A stretch of 33,858 bases of DNA from Azospirillum halopraeferens DSM 3675 (GCF_000429625.1 NZ_AUCF01000043.1:1-33858), one strand, 5' to 3'; positions 14,818-23,485 are shown, numbered from the stretch's first letter. Made by a program: numbers and translations. The notes: generated by a model not told the origin, from the sequence alone.

Positions 14818-15227
14818 GGGATCTCGGCTCCCGTCATGATGCTCGTGAACAGGCGCAGGTCGTCTTCGCCCACCGGCTTCACGAGGTACAGGTTGACCCC
14901 GGCGGCCCGTGCGGCCGCAATGTCGCTGTCCCGGTCGCGGGTGCTCGTCATCAGAACCGGCAGGCAGGCGATCTCCTCCGTCGTGCGCAGCTTCCGCACG
15001 AAACTGAGGCCGTCCATCTTGGGCATGTTCACGTCGACGATGGCGAGGTCGAACGGTGCCATCAGAGCCTTCTCCAGGGCTTCGAGGCCGTTGAACGCCT
15101 CCTCCACCACGAAGCCCATCGGCTCGAGCGTCTGGCGGTAGTACGCCCGGATCAGGGCAGCATCATCGATCACGAGGAGGCGCTTGGCCGGTCCCGGCCT
15201 CAGAGGAGTGACATTGTCTTCCGTCAT
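14814..15227 (-). CDS. cheY: CheY-like receiver protein
   Basis: 137 residues, a single receiver domain with an extra ~18-residue N terminus. Landmarks are the acidic pair in V-I-D-D-A, the phospho-Asp in A-I-V-D-V-N-M-P-K-M-D-G, the Thr/Ser switch in V-L-M-T-S-T, and Lys in L-V-K-P-V. Its ATG overlaps the cheR stop and its stop overlaps the cheA start (both ATGA), so it is translated in a coupled chain and is the most likely direct target of this CheA. It has no output domain, so its partner (motor, enzyme or another protein) is unknown. Confidence 0.93.
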   Translation of the reverse strand: MTEDNVTPLRPGPAKRLLVIDDAALIRAYYRQTLEPMGFVVEEAFNGLEALEKALMAPFDLAIVDVNMPKMDGLSFVRKLRTTEEIACLPVLMTSTRDRDSDIAAARAAGVNLYLVKPVGEDDLRLFTSIMTGAEIP

Positions 15228-16105
15228 GTGAAGGGCCTCTGATAGACGATGGCGTCCTCGTACCGGCGGACGTCGAACAGGGAGGAGATGCGGCTCATCG
15301 ACTCCGAATGTCCCAGGCAGACGTAGCCGCCGGGCCGCAGGCAGGCAAACATGCTTTCCGCCGCCTCGCGCCGCGACACGTCGTCGAAGTAGATCAGCAT
15401 GTTGCGGCAGAAGATGACGTCGATGTCGCGGAACGCCGCCATCTCGTTGCGGTCTGCGACGTTGACCCGGGTGAACTCGATGGAGCCGCGCAGAGTGTCG
15501 AGAATCCGCCAGCGATCGTCCGGCAAAGACTGGAAATAGCGGCCCAGGACCTGCTTGGGCAGACGCTGCACCGAGCGTGCGTCATAGACACCCTCGCGTG
15601 CCGCCGCGAGGACGCGTGTGTCAATGTCCGATGCCAGGATCTCGATGTCCCAGTGGTCGACGTCCGGCCAGTGTTCAAGAAGCCAGACGGCGATGGAATA
15701 GGGCTCCTCGCCGGTCGAGCAGGGCAGAGACCAGACGCGCACCCTTTCGCCGCGGCGCTTGCGCCGGACGATGTCCGGCAGGATGGAGCGCGTCAGGCAG
15801 GCGAACTGGTGCTCCTCGCGCCAGAAGTAGGTTTCGTTGACCGTCAGCGCGTTTACGATGGTCTCGAGCTCCCGCCCGGTCGTGTCGAAGCGAAGCAGTG
15901 CCAGGTAGGACTGGACGCTGGACGATTCGGTCTGCGCGACGCGTTCGAGCAGGCGATGGTCGATGAAATACCGCTTCGCCTGGCCGTAGGACATTCCCGT
16001 TCGCCGATAGATGAAGTCGCAGAACTTGCGGAACTCATCGTCCGTGACGACCGTCGGAACGGCTTGTCTGGTTCCGGTCACCGGCATTGCCTGTGCGCCT
16101 TTCAT
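15224..16105 (-). CDS. cheR: Receptor methyltransferase CheR
   Basis: 293 residues. The N-terminal helical domain contains R-R-T-G-M-S-Y-G and R-L-L-E-R-V. The SAM-binding domain has W-S-L-P-C-S-T-G-E-E-P-Y-S, S-D-I-D-T-R-V-L and the late F-C-R-N-M-L-I-Y-F-D block, all family hallmarks. It methylates Glu/Gln residues in the cytoplasmic helices of the receptors, opposing CheB. I use the ATG at 16105 because it forms an ATGA overlap with the stop of the HEAT-repeat gene; the ATG at 16087 is an alternative. Neither receptor in the window ends in a CheR-tethering pentapeptide such as NWETF, so it must reach them by direct docking. Confidence 0.95.
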   Translation of the reverse strand: MKGAQAMPVTGTRQAVPTVVTDDEFRKFCDFIYRRTGMSYGQAKRYFIDHRLLERVAQTESSSVQSYLALLRFDTTGRELETIVNALTVNETYFWREEHQFACLTRSILPDIVRRKRRGERVRVWSLPCSTGEEPYSIAVWLLEHWPDVDHWDIEILASDIDTRVLAAAREGVYDARSVQRLPKQVLGRYFQSLPDDRWRILDTLRGSIEFTRVNVADRNEMAAFRDIDVIFCRNMLIYFDDVSRREAAESMFACLRPGGYVCLGHSESMSRISSLFDVRRYEDAIVYQRPFT

Positions 16106-16716
16106 TCCTTCGGCAGTCGTGCCAGGGCGGCGTCGACGGTGAAGCGGACATAGGCGCTGCCCGGCAGGCGCGCGGCATAGCCCCGCAACACATCGGCCGT
16201 TTCCACCGAACCGATCTCGGCCAGCACGTCGATGAAGGCGCAGGCGACGTTGATGTGTTCCTCGTCGGACAGGAGCCGTTCCAACGTCTGGGCAGCGGCG
16301 CCGCCCAGTTGCCCGCGCGCGACCTCTGCGGCCATGATGCGGACCTGAGGGTCCCGGTCGCGGATGAGGACATCGAAGAACGGCAGCGCGTCCGGGCCTA
16401 TGTCGCGCAGGGCCTCGGCCGCGGCGAAGCGGCGCGTCGCGTCCTGCGAACGCAGCAGCGGAGCCAGCACGGCGGCGGCCTTCGGACCGCCGATGGCGAC
16501 GAGGTTGAGGATCATCGCCTCGGCCACGGCGGGATCCTTCTCCACCGCCAGGCCATGGCTGATGATGTCCACCCCGTCGGCGTAGACCCGGGCTGCCCAG
16601 GCGGCGGCGCGCCGTACGGCCGGATCGCAGCTGTCGATGGCTGCTATCACCGAGGCTCGGTCCGGATGGGGCGGGACGGTGCCGGTTTGGTGCGCCGGGG
16701 GTTTGACGAGCGGCAT
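16102..16716 (-). CDS. HEAT-repeat protein in the che operon
   Basis: 204 residues made of about five HEAT/PBS-lyase-like helical repeats. The visible units include A-V-A-E-A-M-I-L-N-L-V-A-I-G, A-T-R-R-F-A-A-A-E-A-L-R-D-I-G, P-Q-V-R-I-M-A-A-E-V-A-R and N-V-A-C-A-F-I-D-V-L-A-E-I-G. Such repeats form curved protein-binding scaffolds and have no catalytic residues. The gene starts just after the cheB stop and overlaps the cheR start by four bases, so it lies exactly between the two adaptation enzymes. A role as adaptor between CheB or CheR and the receptor array is a reasonable guess from position only. A lyase function is unlikely, because only the scaffold is present. Confidence 0.85.
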   Translation of the reverse strand: MPLVKPPAHQTGTVPPHPDRASVIAAIDSCDPAVRRAAAWAARVYADGVDIISHGLAVEKDPAVAEAMILNLVAIGGPKAAAVLAPLLRSQDATRRFAAAEALRDIGPDALPFFDVLIRDRDPQVRIMAAEVARGQLGGAAAQTLERLLSDEEHINVACAFIDVLAEIGSVETADVLRGYAARLPGSAYVRFTVDAALARLPKE

Positions 16717-16717
16717 G

Positions 16718-17776
16718 TCAGCGGACCCATTTCTCGAGTTGCTCGGCGACGCGGTGGACCGGCAGCACCAGATCCGCGCCGCCGCGCCGGACGAGGTCCT
16801 GTGGCATGCCCCAGACGACGGCGGTTTCCTCCGCCTCGGCTATGGTGCGGCCTCCCCGCTGCCGAAGCGTGGCCATGGCCTCGGCTCCATCGTTGCCCAT
16901 ACCGGTCAGCAGGACGCCGACCAGGCGCGATGGCTCCATGTGTTCCATGGCGCTCTGGACCATGCGGTCCACGCTGGGGTGCCAGACGTATTTTTGCGAT
17001 GCGGGGGTGGGCAGCGCGATGAGCCCGTTCGGGCGGTTGGCCACCAGCATGTCCGCGTCGCCCTTGGCGATGTAGGCGCAGCCGGGGCGCAGCGGTGTCG
17101 GGGCATCGACCTCGACCACATGGATGCGGCAGCCGTTGTCCAGGCGCCGGGCGAGCACGCCGGTGAAGTTGGCGGGCATGTGCTGGCAGACCAGGATCGG
17201 CCAGCGGAACTCGGCGGCAATCAGCGGCAGCACGCAATCCAGCGCGCCCGGACCGCCGGTGGAGACGCCGATGAGGACGAGTCCGGGAACCCCGCCCGCG
17301 GCGGGAGCAAGAGCCCTCTTGGGCGCGTGCGTCATCTCGACGTGTCGGCTGCGGACGCGCTGTGCCAGGTTGCGCGAGCGCATGCGCGCCTTGGCCGCCG
17401 CCCGCACCTTGGCGACCAGTTCCTCTTCGATCTTGTCGATGTTCAGGGAGACGGTGCCGTCGGGCTTCGGGATGAAGTCGACGGCGCCGAGCTCGAGCGC
17501 CTCCAGGGTGGCCATGGCCCCCCTGGACGTCAGGGAGGACACCATCACCACCGGCCGCGGGCATTCCGTCATGATATGGCTGAGACAGGTCAGCCCGTCC
17601 ATCTCCGGCATGTTGACGTCCAGCGTCACCACGTCGGGCTGTTGCTCGTGCACTGCCGCCAGGGCTTCGGCGCCGTTGCGGGCGAAGGTGACCCGGAAGT
17701 CATGCTGGCTCTCGAAGATCCGGCCAAGGTGACGGCGCATCAGGGCGGAATCGTCGACGATGAGCAAACTGATCAT
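16718..17776 (-). CDS. cheB: Receptor methylesterase/deamidase CheB
   Basis: 352 residues with the usual receiver-linker-esterase order. The receiver (1-~120) has V-D-D-S-A-L-M and the phospho-Asp in T-L-D-V-N-M-P-E-M-D-G-L, followed by D-F-I-P-K-P. The catalytic domain starts near 165 with the triad Ser in G-V-S-T-G-G-P, His in C-Q-H-M-P-A-N-F, and Asp in T-G-M-G-N-D-G-A. It removes methyl groups from receptors when phosphorylated by CheA, giving adaptation. The gene follows the triple-CheW gene by 83 bases and precedes the HEAT-repeat gene almost without a gap. The linker is Arg/Lys-rich but otherwise ordinary. Confidence 0.96.
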   Translation of the reverse strand: MISLLIVDDSALMRRHLGRIFESQHDFRVTFARNGAEALAAVHEQQPDVVTLDVNMPEMDGLTCLSHIMTECPRPVVMVSSLTSRGAMATLEALELGAVDFIPKPDGTVSLNIDKIEEELVAKVRAAAKARMRSRNLAQRVRSRHVEMTHAPKRALAPAAGGVPGLVLIGVSTGGPGALDCVLPLIAAEFRWPILVCQHMPANFTGVLARRLDNGCRIHVVEVDAPTPLRPGCAYIAKGDADMLVANRPNGLIALPTPASQKYVWHPSVDRMVQSAMEHMEPSRLVGVLLTGMGNDGAEAMATLRQRGGRTIAEAEETAVVWGMPQDLVRRGGADLVLPVHRVAEQLEKWVR

Positions 17777-17859
17777 GATGGCGTCCGGTGGTCATTGGTG
17801 CTGCGGGTGTGGGCCGGACGGGCCGGTCGGACCGGCGCGTCCGGCATCGGCGGCCGGGG

Positions 17860-19395
17860 TCAGTGGATGGCTTTGCTGACCACGCCGATTTCCGCGGCAT
17901 CGAGCAGGTTCTCGATATCGAGAAGCAGGATCATCCGCTTGTTCTTCTCGAGGTTGGCGACGCGGCTGATGAGCCTGGCCTGCTCATCGGACAGGGACGG
18001 CGTGGGCCCGATGGCGCTGCGGGCGATCTTGAGCACCTCGGACACGCTGTCGACGATGAAGCCGGTGCGCACGCCGTTGATCGTGAAGACCATGATGCGC
18101 TGGCGGTCGTTGCGCTCGACCTCCGGCAGGTCGAAGCGGCGGCGCTGGTCGATGACCGGCAGAACCGAACCGCGCAGGTTCACCACACCCTCGATGAAGG
18201 ACGCCGTCTTCGGCACCTTGGTCAGCTCTTCCGGCACGCGCACGATCTCGTTCACGCTCTCGATCGGCGCCCCGTACTCCTCCTTGCCGAGGCGGAAGAC
18301 GACGAACTGTTCCTCCTCGTCGGCGGTGACGCCGCGGGAGTGGTCGGTGGCCTCGTCCATGTGCGCCTCTTCGATTTCGCCGGCGGCGGCAACCGCGCTC
18401 CGGACGGCGTCGTGCCGGAACAACTGCTCGGCGGATAGGATCGAAACCAGCCGCTTGCCGCCGTTCAGGCGGCAGATGGACTGGATCTCGCCACGGCCGT
18501 CGCCGAGCATGCCGGGCAGCGGGTCGACGATGTCCTTGCGGACGCGCAGAACCTCGCGGACGGTATCCATCACGACGCCGACGGAGTTGTTCTCGTCCAG
18601 CGGCACCACGACGATCTTGCTGCGCTCGTCCAGCTCGGCCTCGGGAAGATTGAACATCGTCCGCAGGCTGACCAGCGGCAGCAGGCGGTTGCGCAGAGTC
18701 ATGATGCCGAGCACGTGGGGGTCGGTGCAGGGGATGCGGCTGATGCTGTCCGGCACCTGGACGATCTCCTGCACGCTCTCGATGCACAGCGCGTACTCCT
18801 GGCGGGCCACCTCGAAGCTGACCAGCTGGAGTTCGTCACTGGCCTCGGCACCGTCGCCGCGGATCTCGGTGCCGGTCGAGGCCACGTTGGAGGAACGCCG
18901 GCGCCCGCTGCCGACGCCGTCGTTGCGCAGCAGGTGCGCGGGGTCGATGATCATGATCATCGCGTGCCCGTTGACGCCCTTGATCATGCCGCGCAGCAGG
19001 TCTGTGTCGACGGTGGCGCCGATGGCCTCCGCCGGCTCGATCTGCTCGGGATTGACCGTGACCACCGCTGCCATCCGATCGACCACGAAGCCCACGGGGA
19101 CACCCTGGTTGATGACGACGACGCGCGTGGCGTCGTCGTGCGGCACATCGGCAAACCGGAAGATCCGCCGCAGACTCGTCACCGACATCACGGTGCCGCG
19201 CAGGTTGGCAAGCCCCTCCAGGCTCGGCGGGCTCCTGGGCACGCCGACGACGTCGGGCATGCGGATGATTTCCTGGACTTCGGCGAGCGGCACCGCGAAC
19301 ATCTCGTTCTGCACGTAGAAGGTCACGTATTGCCGCGTATCCCCGCCGATGCCCGCATCGCCGCCGGGCTCGACGGCTGCGTTCATCATGTTCAT
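17860..19395 (-). CDS. cheW: Triple-domain CheW coupling protein
   Basis: 511 residues carrying three complete CheW domains in a row, at about 20-157, 188-328 and 361-503; ordinary CheW has one and is about 160 long. Each has the Y/L-V-x-F start and a central loop. The N-L-R-G motif that contacts the receptor is intact in domains 1 (residues 64-67) and 3 (406-409), but reads T-L-R-N in domain 2, so the modules are not equivalent. Linkers are short and acidic or Arg-rich. It should bridge receptors to CheA in the chemosensory array, and three linked modules could fill several CheW positions or form CheW-only rings. It lies 28 bases after the two-hairpin receptor gene. GAGG precedes the ATG at 19395. 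Confidence 0.95.
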   Translation of the reverse strand: MNMMNAAVEPGGDAGIGGDTRQYVTFYVQNEMFAVPLAEVQEIIRMPDVVGVPRSPPSLEGLANLRGTVMSVTSLRRIFRFADVPHDDATRVVVINQGVPVGFVVDRMAAVVTVNPEQIEPAEAIGATVDTDLLRGMIKGVNGHAMIMIIDPAHLLRNDGVGSGRRRSSNVASTGTEIRGDGAEASDELQLVSFEVARQEYALCIESVQEIVQVPDSISRIPCTDPHVLGIMTLRNRLLPLVSLRTMFNLPEAELDERSKIVVVPLDENNSVGVVMDTVREVLRVRKDIVDPLPGMLGDGRGEIQSICRLNGGKRLVSILSAEQLFRHDAVRSAVAAAGEIEEAHMDEATDHSRGVTADEEEQFVVFRLGKEEYGAPIESVNEIVRVPEELTKVPKTASFIEGVVNLRGSVLPVIDQRRRFDLPEVERNDRQRIMVFTINGVRTGFIVDSVSEVLKIARSAIGPTPSLSDEQARLISRVANLEKNKRMILLLDIENLLDAAEIGVVSKAIH

Positions 19396-19423
19396 GGGTC
19401 AGCCCTCAAGGTGACGGGTGGCC

Positions 19424-21352
19424 TCAGTCGGCGGAGTTCTGGAGTTCGTCGGCCAGGCTGGCGATCTCCTCGACGGCGGCGGCCAGTTCCTCGGCACCGC
19501 GGGCCTGCTGCTTGGCGGCGGCGGAGGCTTCGGACGAGGCGCGCGATGCCTCCTCGGCGGCGGCGGAAATCTGCTGCACGCCCTTCTTGGCCTCCTCGAG
19601 CGCGCTCAGGATGCTGTCGGCGCCCTTCATGATGACGTCGTTGCCCTCGAGCACGACCGCCATGTCCTTGGTGGCATTGACGATGTTCGCGGTGATGGCC
19701 TTGTTCTTCTCGACCTCGGCAGCCGATGCCTGGGCGATGAACTCCAGGTCCCGGCGCACCGCCACGATCTGGTCCTGCGTCGCCTTGACCACGTCCTTGA
19801 TGCGCTCGGCGTTCTCGGCGCTGTCGCGGGCGAGGTTGCGGATGTCGGTCGAGACCACCGCGAAGCCCTTGCCGAACTCACCGGCACGGGCCGCCTCGAT
19901 GGAGCCGTTCACCGCCAGCATGTTGGTCTGGATGGCCACCGTGGAGATGGCGTCGACAATCTTGTCGATACGGCGGCTGACCAGTTCCAGCGCGGTGATC
20001 TGCTCGTTGCTCTTGCGGGTGTCCTCCAGAGCCTGGATCACACCGCTGATCAGGGCACCGATGGCCTTGTTGGACCCGTCGAGCAGGGCCGACATCTCCT
20101 TGGCGCGGCGCAGCGCGTCGGAGGCGTTGTCCTGGGAGAGCTTGGCGCCGCGCTCGATCTGGTTGATGGCGGCCGAGGACTGGGCGGTGGCGGCGGATGC
20201 CTGCTGCGAGCCGCGGCTGATCTGCTCGATGGCCGACATGATCTGCGTGGCGGCGCCGGAGATCTCCTGAACCGCGGAGGACAGTTCCTCGGCGGCCGAG
20301 GCGACCTCCTCGGCGCTCTTGGTGATGTCGGTCGAGTTCTTCAGTTCCTCGGCGATGGTCTGAAGCTCGCTCGACGCGGTCTGCGACTGGCTGAGTGCGG
20401 CAGTCTGCTGATCGACGGTGCGCAGGGCCTCGTCGCAGGCCGACGACTGTTCCTCGGCGGCGGCAGCAATGCTCTCGGAGCCCTTCTGGGCCTCGCGGGC
20501 GGCGCGCTCGGACTCGGCGGCGGCGGCGGAGATGTCGGTGGCCCCCTTGGCCAGGATCACCATGTCGGCCCGGATCTGCTCCAACTGGCCGGTCACTTCT
20601 CGGCCCTTCTCCACCTCGGTCTTGGCGACCTCGGCGGCCTTGTTGATGCCGTTGGCGATGACCTTGACCTCGCCCTGGATCTGCCCGACCAGTTCCTGGA
20701 TCTCGCGGGCCGACTTCTCGGAGGTCTCGGCCAGGGTGCGCACCTCGTCGGCAACGACGGCGAAGCCCTTGCCATGCTGCCCGGCGCGCGCGGCTTCGAT
20801 GGCGGCGTTCAGCGCCAGCAGGTTGGTCTGGTCGGCGATGCGGGCAACCGCCTTGACGATCTCACCGATGTTGGCGGCCTGCTGTTCGAGTTCGACGATC
20901 ATCGTGACAGAGGCCATCTGGCGTTCGGCGTTGGCGCCGATGCTGTTGACCGAAGCGGTCATCTGGACGTTGACGTCGCCCAGCAGCGTCTGGAGCAGGT
21001 CCGACTTGCTGCGGCTGAGCTCAGCGCGCTCCTTGGCCTCCAGGATGGCCTTGTTGATGTTGGTGACGGCGGTCAAGGACTGCTGGGCGGCGCCCGAGGC
21101 CTCCTGAGCCCCTGCGGCGATCTGCTCCATCGACTTGCGCAACTGCTCGGAAGCCGAAGCAGACTCGGATATGCCGCTGGCCATCTGGGTCGTCGCAGAG
21201 GCGACGCGCTCGGCGACCTTCTGCTGGCGTGCGAAGGTGCGCGCACGCTTGCGCTGCGCGTCCGCCGCAGTCGAACCGGTGCGCGTGCTGGCCATAGCGG
21301 CGCCGTTGGACGCCGCCGGGTGGCCGACATCCATTTTCTTGACCAACGTCAT
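19424..21352 (-). CDS. Soluble chemoreceptor with two tandem signalling hairpins
   Basis: 642 residues, nearly all Ala/Glu/Ser-rich helix, with no transmembrane segment and no ligand-binding domain, so it is cytoplasmic. The receptor tip motif occurs twice. Residues ~173-208 have D-Q-T-N-L-L-A-L-N-A-A-I-E-A-A-R-A-G and G-K-G-F-A-V-V-A-D-E-V-R. Residues ~473-508 have I-Q-T-N-M-L-A-V-N-G-S-I-E-A-A-R-A-G and G-K-G-F-A-V-V-S-T-D-I-R. The two are exactly 300 residues apart. Between them and at the ends lie methylation-helix-like Glu pairs (A-E-E-Q-S, A-E-E-L-S). The N terminus (1-50) is short and basic. It probably senses through partners or the energy state rather than a built-in sensor. Start at the ATG 21352; a longer open frame upstream is not related. 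Two palindromes stand 76 bases upstream. Confidence 0.93.
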   Translation of the reverse strand: MTLVKKMDVGHPAASNGAAMASTRTGSTAADAQRKRARTFARQQKVAERVASATTQMASGISESASASEQLRKSMEQIAAGAQEASGAAQQSLTAVTNINKAILEAKERAELSRSKSDLLQTLLGDVNVQMTASVNSIGANAERQMASVTMIVELEQQAANIGEIVKAVARIADQTNLLALNAAIEAARAGQHGKGFAVVADEVRTLAETSEKSAREIQELVGQIQGEVKVIANGINKAAEVAKTEVEKGREVTGQLEQIRADMVILAKGATDISAAAAESERAAREAQKGSESIAAAAEEQSSACDEALRTVDQQTAALSQSQTASSELQTIAEELKNSTDITKSAEEVASAAEELSSAVQEISGAATQIMSAIEQISRGSQQASAATAQSSAAINQIERGAKLSQDNASDALRRAKEMSALLDGSNKAIGALISGVIQALEDTRKSNEQITALELVSRRIDKIVDAISTVAIQTNMLAVNGSIEAARAGEFGKGFAVVSTDIRNLARDSAENAERIKDVVKATQDQIVAVRRDLEFIAQASAAEVEKNKAITANIVNATKDMAVVLEGNDVIMKGADSILSALEEAKKGVQQISAAAEEASRASSEASAAAKQQARGAEELAAAVEEIASLADELQNSAD

Positions 21353-21427
21353 GGGGGTGCTCCCGTCTGAAATCTGCCGACCCTGAGCGGCGGGTTGACG
21401 GTGGCACCAAACGGAAGTTCTGAGTAT

Positions 21428-21441
21428 TGGGGTGAACCCTA
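21428..21441 (-). promoter_or_regulatory. Palindrome TAGGGTTYACCCTA, imperfect copy
   Basis: On the minus strand this reads TAGGGTTCACCCCA, matching 13 of 14 positions of the consensus seen at the two other sites. Its centre is 15 bases from that of the perfect copy at 21443-21456 and about 82 bases before the receptor start. Confidence 0.6.
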
Positions 21442-21442
21442 C

Positions 21443-21456
21443 TAGGGTAAACCCTA
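21443..21456 (-). promoter_or_regulatory. Palindrome TAGGGTTTACCCTA, perfect copy
   Basis: A perfect dyad of six-base arms with a two-base spacer, upstream of the two-hairpin receptor gene. Its first three bases on the minus strand are the TAG stop of the hybrid kinase. The same dyad stands before the other receptor gene at 31256-31269. Confidence 0.68.
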
Positions 21457-23400
21457 ACCGAATCTTTGATCTCGGCGGGAAGCGGAAAGCGTCGACGGGT
21501 GCTGCGTCTGCTGGCCGTCGCATGGCAAAGAGGCGCAGAGCGCCGGTCCGGCATGCAAGCCCATCGCGTTCCGAATGGCACGCTCCAGATCGGCCCGGGT
21601 GAACGGCTTGCGCAGGATATCCGCGGTCGAGGGAAGGAGATCGGCCATGGCCGGGTCGAATTCGTTGTAGCCGGACATCAGCACGATGCAAAGGCGGGGA
21701 AAGACCCGCAGCACCTCGCGGGCCAGCACGAAGCCCGACATGCCCCGGGGCAGCACGACATCGCTGAGGAGCAGATCGAAGCTGCGTTCCTCGAGGCGTT
21801 CGAGCGCCACGAAGCCGTCCTCGGCGACCGTGACCTCGTGGCCCGCCCCCCGCAGCATCGCCTTGACAGCCCCACGGACCTGCGGATCGTCCTCCACCAG
21901 CAGAATGCGCAGGGACGGCAGCCGGATGGCCGGAGAATCGGACTGCTCCGCGACACCGTCGGCGACGGCTGCCGTCACCATGGGCAGCCAGGCGGTGGCG
22001 ATGGTCCCCTCGCCCGGTTCGCTTTCCAGATGGAACCGCCCACCCGACTGCCGGAGGAAGCCGGTCACCATGCTGAGTCCGAGACCGGTTCCCCGCCCGA
22101 CGCCCTTGGTCGTGAAGAACGGGTCGCAGGCCTGTTTGAGGATGTCCGGTGTCATGCCGCGGCCGGTGTCGGCCACGCATATCCGGCAGAAGCCGGCATC
22201 GACCTCCGACTCCAGAGAAACGGAGATGGTGCCGCCCAGAGGCATGGCGTCGCGAGCGTTCAGCAGGAGGTTCAGCAGCGCGTTCTGCAGCTGCGTGCGG
22301 TCGGCGTACACGTTGAGGGGGGTACCGTCCTGCTCGACGTTGCAGGTCACCTGCGCACCCAGCGTCGGAGCCGCGAGCCGGAGCGTCTGCGCGGCGACCT
22401 CGGGCAGGGACAGGAACTGGGGTCGCAGAGGCTGCTTGCGCGCAAAGGAGAGCAGATCGTTGGTCAGCGTCGCCCCCCGGTCGGTCGCCAGGATGATCTC
22501 GTCGGCGAGCTCCCGCATCTCCATGTCCCCGACCTCGATCCGGAGCAAGTCGGCGTTCGCCCGGATCACCATGAGCAGGTTGTTGAACTCATGGGCGATG
22601 CCGCCGGTCAGCTGCCCGAGTGCCTGCATGCGCTGGGACTGCCGCAGCTCCTCGGCCGCCTGGTTGCGCTCGGTGACGTCGCGGATGAACAGCGTGTGGC
22701 AGCAAAGGCCGTTGTTGTTCCAGCGACTCGTCGAAATCTCGGCATCGAACGTTCGGCCCGCCGCGTCGATGGCTTTCATCCCGACCAACCCGCCGTCGAA
22801 CGCCGCCGTGTTCCCGGCGCCGGGAAGCAGACGGCTGACGTGGCTGCCCCGGAGACCGTCCAGGCTTCGGCCGAACGTCCGCTCGGCGGCCGGGTTTACC
22901 CACTGGATGAGGCCTGTCTCGTCGATCGAGACGAAGCTGTCCCGGGCCGCCTCGAGGACCGCGTGGTAGCGAGCGTTGCGCTGCTCGCGCAGCTTGCGCT
23001 CGCGGTCGACCGACGCGCTTTCGTCGAACACCTGGATGAGGCAGCCGGTGGCACCGTCGACCTGGACCGGGCGCACCACGATGGACTGTGCGACCGGCTC
23101 GTCGGTGATGCCATCGTGGCGCAGCAGCGGAAACAGGTTGGCGTTGACGCTGTGGGAGATGAAGGCCGACAGGCCGACGCTGATCGCATCGTCGGCCGCG
23201 GAGACCAGGCGCCCTTTGGCGATATCGGGGAACAGTGCGTCCAGGCGCGCACCGAGGGCGGTACGGCGCGGCACGCCGGAATGACGGCTCATCCAGGTGT
23301 TCCAGTGGACGATTCCGGCATGGGCGTCCAGGACAACCACGCCCATGTCGAGGCTCTCCAGGCAGCGCAGGAGGGCCGCCGGTGTCGGTGTTTTCGTCAC
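21454..23400 (-). CDS. Soluble PAS-PAS hybrid histidine kinase
   Basis: 648 residues without transmembrane segments. Two PAS-type sensor domains span about 10-130 (G-V-V-V-L-D-A-H-A-G-I-V-H-W-N) and 145-250 (F-V-S-I-D-E-T-G-L-I-Q-W-V-N-P-A). The phospho-acceptor His270 is in G-G-I-A-H-E-F-N-N-L-L. The ATPase has N-L-L-L-N-A-R-D-A-M, D-T-G-R-G-M and G-T-G-L-G-L-S. A C-terminal receiver at ~505-620 has its Asp in L-L-L-S-D-V-V-L-P-R. The last ~25 residues are a polar tail. The start is a GTG at 23400 with GGAGG just upstream. It is likely to signal by phosphorelay to another domain; no Hpt protein except CheA's P1 is in the window. The ligand is unknown. It lies 85 bases after the CheC-type gene. 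Confidence 0.92.
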   Translation of the reverse strand: MTKTPTPAALLRCLESLDMGVVVLDAHAGIVHWNTWMSRHSGVPRRTALGARLDALFPDIAKGRLVSAADDAISVGLSAFISHSVNANLFPLLRHDGITDEPVAQSIVVRPVQVDGATGCLIQVFDESASVDRERKLREQRNARYHAVLEAARDSFVSIDETGLIQWVNPAAERTFGRSLDGLRGSHVSRLLPGAGNTAAFDGGLVGMKAIDAAGRTFDAEISTSRWNNNGLCCHTLFIRDVTERNQAAEELRQSQRMQALGQLTGGIAHEFNNLLMVIRANADLLRIEVGDMEMRELADEIILATDRGATLTNDLLSFARKQPLRPQFLSLPEVAAQTLRLAAPTLGAQVTCNVEQDGTPLNVYADRTQLQNALLNLLLNARDAMPLGGTISVSLESEVDAGFCRICVADTGRGMTPDILKQACDPFFTTKGVGRGTGLGLSMVTGFLRQSGGRFHLESEPGEGTIATAWLPMVTAAVADGVAEQSDSPAIRLPSLRILLVEDDPQVRGAVKAMLRGAGHEVTVAEDGFVALERLEERSFDLLLSDVVLPRGMSGFVLAREVLRVFPRLCIVLMSGYNEFDPAMADLLPSTADILRKPFTRADLERAIRNAMGLHAGPALCASLPCDGQQTQHPSTLSASRRDQRFG

Positions 23401-23485
23401 TGCTTCCCTCCGGACACCCGGCCGGCACCCTGCTCCGCGATCAGGTCGCCCCGGCCGTCGGATGGCTGGTCGATCGCACGGCGGC

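Noticed and set aside
21353..22180. Upstream extension of the two-tip receptor to 918 residues
   Set aside because: The added 276 codons are the shadow of the hybrid kinase in another frame; the ATG at 21352 starts the helical receptor.
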